A stretch of DNA of 64,000 bases, from assembly GCA_017165825.1 (NCBI GenBank), contig CM029376.1:25871206-25935205 (forward strand). Direction: 5' to 3'. The stretch is from Hepsetus odoe (lineage: Eukaryota > Chordata > Actinopteri > Characiformes > Hepsetidae). This document shows positions 59,462 through 64,000 of this stretch, one piece after another. The translations under genes and the position numbers were made by a program. The notes under the pieces are model-generated. The model did not search any database, had not been told where the DNA came from, and saw nothing but the letters and a program-made list of their open reading frames with translations. The number at the start of each line of letters is the position of its first letter. Within the stretch, counting starts at the first letter, position 1.

Positions 59462-60717
59462 CTGTGGGAAAAGTGGGAAAATAAGAGTTAGAAACATCCA
59501 AAAGCTTAGTCATGAATTCACACAAATTCTCCAATTGTTACTCAACAAAATGCAGACTTTGTGACCTTAGATACTGTTTTGGATAAGTCAGTAAATAATT
59601 TTTCAAAAATAAAGTGTATAAACATTTAAAACACGGTGTTTCAAACCACATATGCAATTTTTGTGAAATTAATCGGTAAATATGAAGGTAATTGGCTAGA
59701 GACTCAGGCTTATCCTGGTTGACTGCAGTCGGGATGAGGGAGGGCTGCTGTAAACTGTCCCCAGAATATTTCTTTGATTTTCAAGCCTTAAATGAAATGA
59801 ACCAGGTGTATAAGAGCCCCTGCAGACCCCCTATAAATGGCTATTAAACCCAGTATAACAACTGTGCCATGTGATAATGAGGCATGATTGAGGAATTGAG
59901 AAAATGCTGAATTTCAATAGTGAAATGTAAAATGGGTTACGTGTGTGTGTGTGTGTGTGTATGTTTGACTCTCACTGTGTGTGTCTTTGCTCCAGAGTGA
60001 GGCCGTTCTGCTCCTGCTTGTCTCTGAGGATGCGTTCTCCCAGCAGGTAGTACGTGGCTGTGATGTGGTTATATCTGTCCGCCTCCAGGGCTCTGACACA
60101 CACACAGAGAAAAAAGAATTACACACACATGAAGCACAAACACAACCTGTGTTTAGTTATTTCTTGACTGAATAATTGAAGCTGCAGTAAGTCAGAAAAG
60201 CCTGCTGCTTCAAGAACTGATATAGAATAAATTAGACTTTTCACCAACAGGATGTGAATATATATATACATACAGTATGAAATACGTTTAAATATTTGAT
60301 GCGAGCTGTTTTATTCAGTTGTTACTATAAATGTATATACTATAATTATTCAGTTTCTATAATGAACTGTTCAGTGTTCATCATAAATTACTATTCACCT
60401 TAAAGTGTTCAGTAAACACTGAATTACAGGTACAGATTTTCTGCCTGGAAATTATTTAACCTGACAGTTTTCTGCTCTATAAAGGTCTGCTTATTGGCAC
60501 TCACTCCTGGATGGTGTCCCTGTCTGCGATGTTGCCGCTGGTCATGGCCTGCAGGATTAGTTCATGTTCGTGGGGGGAGAGGCTGCGGTGAGAGGTCAGC
60601 GGGGCGGCACTGTGGCCCGAGGGTGAGGGGTCAACGCCCTGCAGCCATGGGTGAGCCTCGATATCAACCAAACTTGCTCGCTTAGAGGGGTCTCTCTGCA
60701 ACATCCTGGCGATAAGA
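58312..60717 (-). CDS. snrk: SNF-related serine/threonine kinase, 3' part only
   Basis: Three minus-strand coding exons: 60717-60505, 60092-59976 and 59461-58312, with consistent GT-AG borders and phases. SNRK is an AMPK-related kinase activated by LKB1. The first exon encodes [20 protein letters not shown] and [11 protein letters not shown], the end of the kinase domain. The UBA-like segment follows ([20 protein letters not shown], then [20 protein letters not shown]). The last exon encodes about 382 residues of low-complexity tail with Glu runs, closing with [20 protein letters not shown] and a terminal CCHVL, matching the human SNRK end (PLCEKTISVNIQ ... CCHVI). The catalytic N-terminal exons were not found between 60718 and 64000 and must lie further right. 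The tail diverges strongly from human, so this may be one of two teleost paralogues. Confidence 0.93.
59976..60092 (-). CDS. snrk: snrk exon: UBA-like segment
   Basis: Encodes [20 protein letters not shown] and a short basic stretch. A (CA)n tract follows the GTGAGA donor inside the next intron. Confidence 0.92.
60505..60717 (-). CDS. snrk: snrk exon: end of kinase domain and start of UBA
   Basis: Acceptor CTCTCAG and donor GTGAGT. It carries [10 protein letters not shown] and [11 protein letters not shown], and is nearly identical to human SNRK in the kinase part. Confidence 0.93.
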
Positions 60718-61079
60718 CTGAGAGAATTTGTTTTGTTAATTTATCTTTCAGTGTTATTATTATTCATTTTAATCACTCCTTTCATTGCCTTGGTAACAAT
60801 TATAGTAAATGCACATTTCAAAGCAAAAGAGAGAGTGAGAAGAAATGCAGAGAGTGAGATGTCGAGAAAGGGAAAGATGGAAAGAGGGCAAAAACAGGAT
60901 GAGCAAGAGAAAAAAGAGGGCATAAAGCACAGGATGGGAAAAAGGAGGACGAGGGATGAAGAAGGAAAGAGTGGAGTGTGTCATTTCTACTTATCAGAGC
61001 GGAACAAGTAAATCAGAAATGAAGCCCCAAAAAAAACTCATCTTCACAAACATGCTTTCTTTCCCTCCCCTCCCTCATC

Positions 61080-61115
<36 letters not shown>

Positions 61116-61460
61116 TGTGCTGATAAATACCCAAAGCCTGGTTGACAGCTAGGTGCTTCTATTTGCATATGCGCATCTGGCTGTGATAAGAGAACCAATG
61201 AAACAAAAGTGCTTATCTCACTGTTCATTAATATTCATGGGCACCTGCAGCATGCAGTGATGCGAAGATACGAAGGAAAAGAAATGTGAAGTCTGAGTGC
61301 AGTGCATTTACACTTGCGTGTGTGTGTGTGTGTGTGTGAGTGTGTGTGTGTGTGAGTGTGTGTGTGTGTGTGCACCACACTGCACCACAATCATTTATTT
61401 ACTCTCTCTGAGTGCTTTATTACATTGCGGTATCAACCTAACCAACTGTAATCAGCATGG

Positions 61461-61475
61461 CCAGCAGGGGGAGCC
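61461..61475 (+). promoter_or_regulatory. CTCF-like motif
   Basis: CCAGCAGGGGGAGCC fits the CTCF core with one weaker position. It lies in the SNRK intron, outside the SINEs recognised here. Confidence 0.4.
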
Positions 61476-62819
61476 AAACCACTCAGTTTATTAATGACCA
61501 TGTTGACTGGACCCTGTGGCTAATTTAGCATAATTAGTCCAGATGTTGCCTTCCCCTCACTTGCCCTAAATTTGGGACTGTGATGCTCTGGGCCTTTTTC
61601 CCCTCTGATAGCCAATTAGTACAAATCTGAACCCTGGCAGGAAAATAAGCAACATCACAGAGGCTTCTCAAGTCTTCTGCAGAAAGTCCTTCCCTCCTTT
61701 TGATTGGCAATAAAAACACCAACGTTTTGACAGGTTTTGACCCTACACACTCACTGGCCACTTCATTAGAAACACCTGCCTTGTACCTCCACTCGTTGGC
61801 TGTGTCGTTTCTGTGCTCCACATGACCATTTTCCAACCTCTAACAACTAAACAGGCCATATTTGTTTTTACATCAGTGCCCTCAAGACTGATGTAAATGA
61901 GCTCTGTTCCGATTGGCTGGCCTGTATCATAGCTCTTTCAAAAAACAGTCCACTTTATTTAACTTGGCCCTGAATGAAGCTAAATTGCTGTAGACTGAAT
62001 AGTTAGGCTCTTGAGACATCATAAAAAGTCCATTCAAAATGACTGGGTTTGAAAATGTAACAATATCTTTTTTAAACAAAAAGCTTTTTTCTCTCCAAGA
62101 CATGCACCCTTTAGAAAGAGAAGAGAGCAAGAAATAGAGTATGAGCATAGAGAATGTACATAGAGTGAAATAGTCCATCAGAAATTATCCTGCTTGCACC
62201 TCTGTATTCCCCCTAGGACAGAAATGTTCTAGCTGGACTTTTTTCTATTAAAGGCGTTTTTTGATCAGGGTAAAGATCATGTGACCTAGTCACTAAGTTT
62301 GGCTCTGCGGTTAAGGCCAAATACCCCCCCCCCACACACACAGTGTCCAGATGTTAACAATCAATTGATTCAGACCCAAGCTTCCCTCTGAGACCTGCGC
62401 TTCAGGGTGTTCTCTCCACAAATAACTGCACCAAACCCCTCAAACAGTATAAATAACTCTTGCACCACGACCTCACATGATCCCCGAACCCCTTCTTCAA
62501 GGCTCCTTAAAACATTAGAGTGGTTTTATCTACCAAGGGCAGCCATATTAATTTATGATCATTTTAAAATGAGCTTTATTTGTTTTCTTTTACTGTTATT
62601 TGTTTTAATTACTTTTTTCATTAATAATTACAATGTCAGTTTGTCTGTTTAAAGAGCAAACCCTGCAAATGATCTTACTTTTGACAAATGGATAGTATTA
62701 GTAGTGTATCTAACATATGAACCCCACACACTCTTTGGGTTTTAAACAAATTCAATATTTGCCATTTTGGCTTTAAATAAATGACTAGAAAAGGGCCGAA
62801 AAAATTGGTTCAACAGAAA

Positions 62820-63033
62820 AAGTTTTTGTCTCTCATTTTCAGTAGTCTCTGTACCTGAGCAGTTCTCCAGTTCTTCCTGAAGGACAGTGTTTTTGTCTCT
62901 CATTTTGATAGTTTTGTGTTGGTTAATCCACACAGTGATCTACGTCTGAACCTTCAAGCAAAACAAAGCTTCTAACTTAAGACATGAAGCAGTGAAGAAA
63001 CAGGAGGAGATGATTCCAGATGATCAGGTGATT
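62820..63033 (-). repeat. Second copy of the minisatellite-bearing repeat
   Basis: Minus-strand copy of the 37.3 kb repeat: same flank (CCTGATCATCTGGAATCATC, GCTTGAAGGTTCAGACGTAG) and about one unit of the 69-bp motif plus a partial one. The tandem array is not expanded here. Confidence 0.8.
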
Positions 63034-64000
63034 CGTTTACTGATGATGCTGAATGCTGAGTTGAGAACCCCTTTATCTAGAACCTTGTATCTTTAGATAC
63101 TTTGCAGCATGGAGCACTAAAACATTTGTTTAACATAATTTTGTAAAAACAAAATTTAAAAAACAGCAAAAGATTAAGCAGCCTCATCAGTGTTGTGTCA
63201 TCATAAGCTCTAAGTGTGACATAAAGGAATTCTCCTCAGGCTAACTTGGCAATTGAACTTGGATGGACAGTGGGACAAACCTGCAAATTCCAAGAAGCCT
63301 TTGAACCAGACCTGGATGATAAAACGATAACATGTACCACAAGAGACACTTCATCTGAAGCGTTCCGAAAATAGTTTTATGTCATTGTAAACACTTTCAT
63401 TTCAACCAGCCAGGAAAACAGCATGATGTGCAGCGTTTACCTGATGAACATACCCCAAGCGTTCTCCCAACTTCAGATACAAGAACAGAACTACAAGAAC
63501 ACACGACCTACACTTACTATGACCTACACACATCTTATTGATGATTGGTCAGTTTACTTCATCATCAATTTCTTTTGATTTCTTTAATGATATTTTTTCT
63601 GAATCTGAGAATTTCATGATACTTATTTATGCTTAATTATCTGTAGAACTGTAATGCCTTTCACTGATCTAAACTAATTCCCTGTGTGCCTTGATAAATA
63701 AATGTTTAAAAAGCTTTCAAAAAAGGTAGTTATTAATAACAAGTCATTAAAGCGATCAGTAACTATTGATAGATTGAATTAAAACCAGATTTCAGCTACA
63801 TGACCCAGCTCTACTTGGAACACTTGTTATCAAGCCTCTAATAACCTTAATCCCGTCCCTTCGCGGCCCCTGACTGGCCAAAGCCCCTGTCGCTCCTCCA
63901 GCTGTGCTCTGTAAGTGTCTGACGGAGGTGTAAACAGCTGGAGTACAGAGTGTTCAGATTGAGGGTGTTCTGCCTGCTCCAGGCTGATAAGTGGGTGTAA

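Larger units (their letters stand above)
60718..64000. other. Partial snrk intron and flank
   Basis: Upstream intron of SNRK, as far as can be told. Contains (CT)n at 61085-61113, (GT)n at 61318-61372, a CTCF-like motif at 61461-61475 and a dispersed repeat at 62.8-63.0 kb. A fragment at 61752-61785 (TCACTGGCCACTTCATTAGA) resembles a common fish transposon end. No kinase exon was recognised. Confidence 0.6.

Noticed and set aside
60718..64000. Remaining kinase-domain exons of snrk
   Set aside because: I looked on the minus strand for kinase motifs (HRD, DFG, APE) and found none; these exons must be outside the window.

Overview
The window is vertebrate nuclear DNA, almost certainly from a ray-finned fish. 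It has long introns with GT-AG junctions, abundant (CA)n/(GT)n microsatellites, tRNA-derived SINEs, Tc1-like and hAT-like DNA transposon remnants and RTE-type LINE tails. Family-level placement (an otophysan such as a catfish or characin) is only a guess from the repeat types. There is one unresolved base (N at 25646), inside a (GT)n tract. Nothing bacterial or viral was recognised.

Three protein-coding genes can be assembled exon by exon. (1) FA2H (fatty acid 2-hydroxylase), plus strand, 7 coding exons from 2631 to 34931, with a roughly 26.7 kb first intron. The joined reading frame is 366 codons plus stop and keeps both the cytochrome b5 heme motif and the histidine clusters of the hydroxylase domain. 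(2) ANO10 (anoctamin-10/TMEM16K), plus strand, 13 coding exons from 41870 to 52794, giving 692 codons plus stop. (3) SNRK (SNF-related kinase), minus strand, with only its three last coding exons (60717 down to 58312). They encode the end of the kinase domain, the UBA-like segment and the long acidic tail. The N-terminal kinase exons lie beyond the right edge.

Layout: 1-2630 FA2H upstream region; 2631-34931 FA2H, whose first intron is filled with repeats and has an unusual E-box-rich tandem array just after exon 1; 34932-41862 spacer with a CpG-rich block, a CTCF-like site, a 69-bp minisatellite and a LINE tail; 41870-52794 ANO10; 52795-58311 the tail-to-tail spacer of ANO10 and SNRK, with a clean hAT-type MITE; 58312-64000 SNRK 3' exons and part of an upstream intron. 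The convergent ANO10/SNRK arrangement matches the human 3p22 neighbourhood as I remember it; FA2H next to them does not.

The genes do not form a pathway. FA2H and ANO10 are both ER membrane lipid proteins (sphingolipid 2-hydroxylation and lipid scrambling), but their adjacency is probably accidental. I found no convincing new gene system. The most interesting non-coding signals are the paired E2-box array in FA2H intron 1, FA2H intron 3 with complementary (CA)n and (TG)n tracts at its two ends, a 114-bp-arm palindrome made of Tc1 ends in ANO10 intron 2, a Tc1 deletion derivative abutting an ANO10 splice acceptor, the CpG/X-box-like block near 36 kb, and CTCF-like motifs carried by SINEs.
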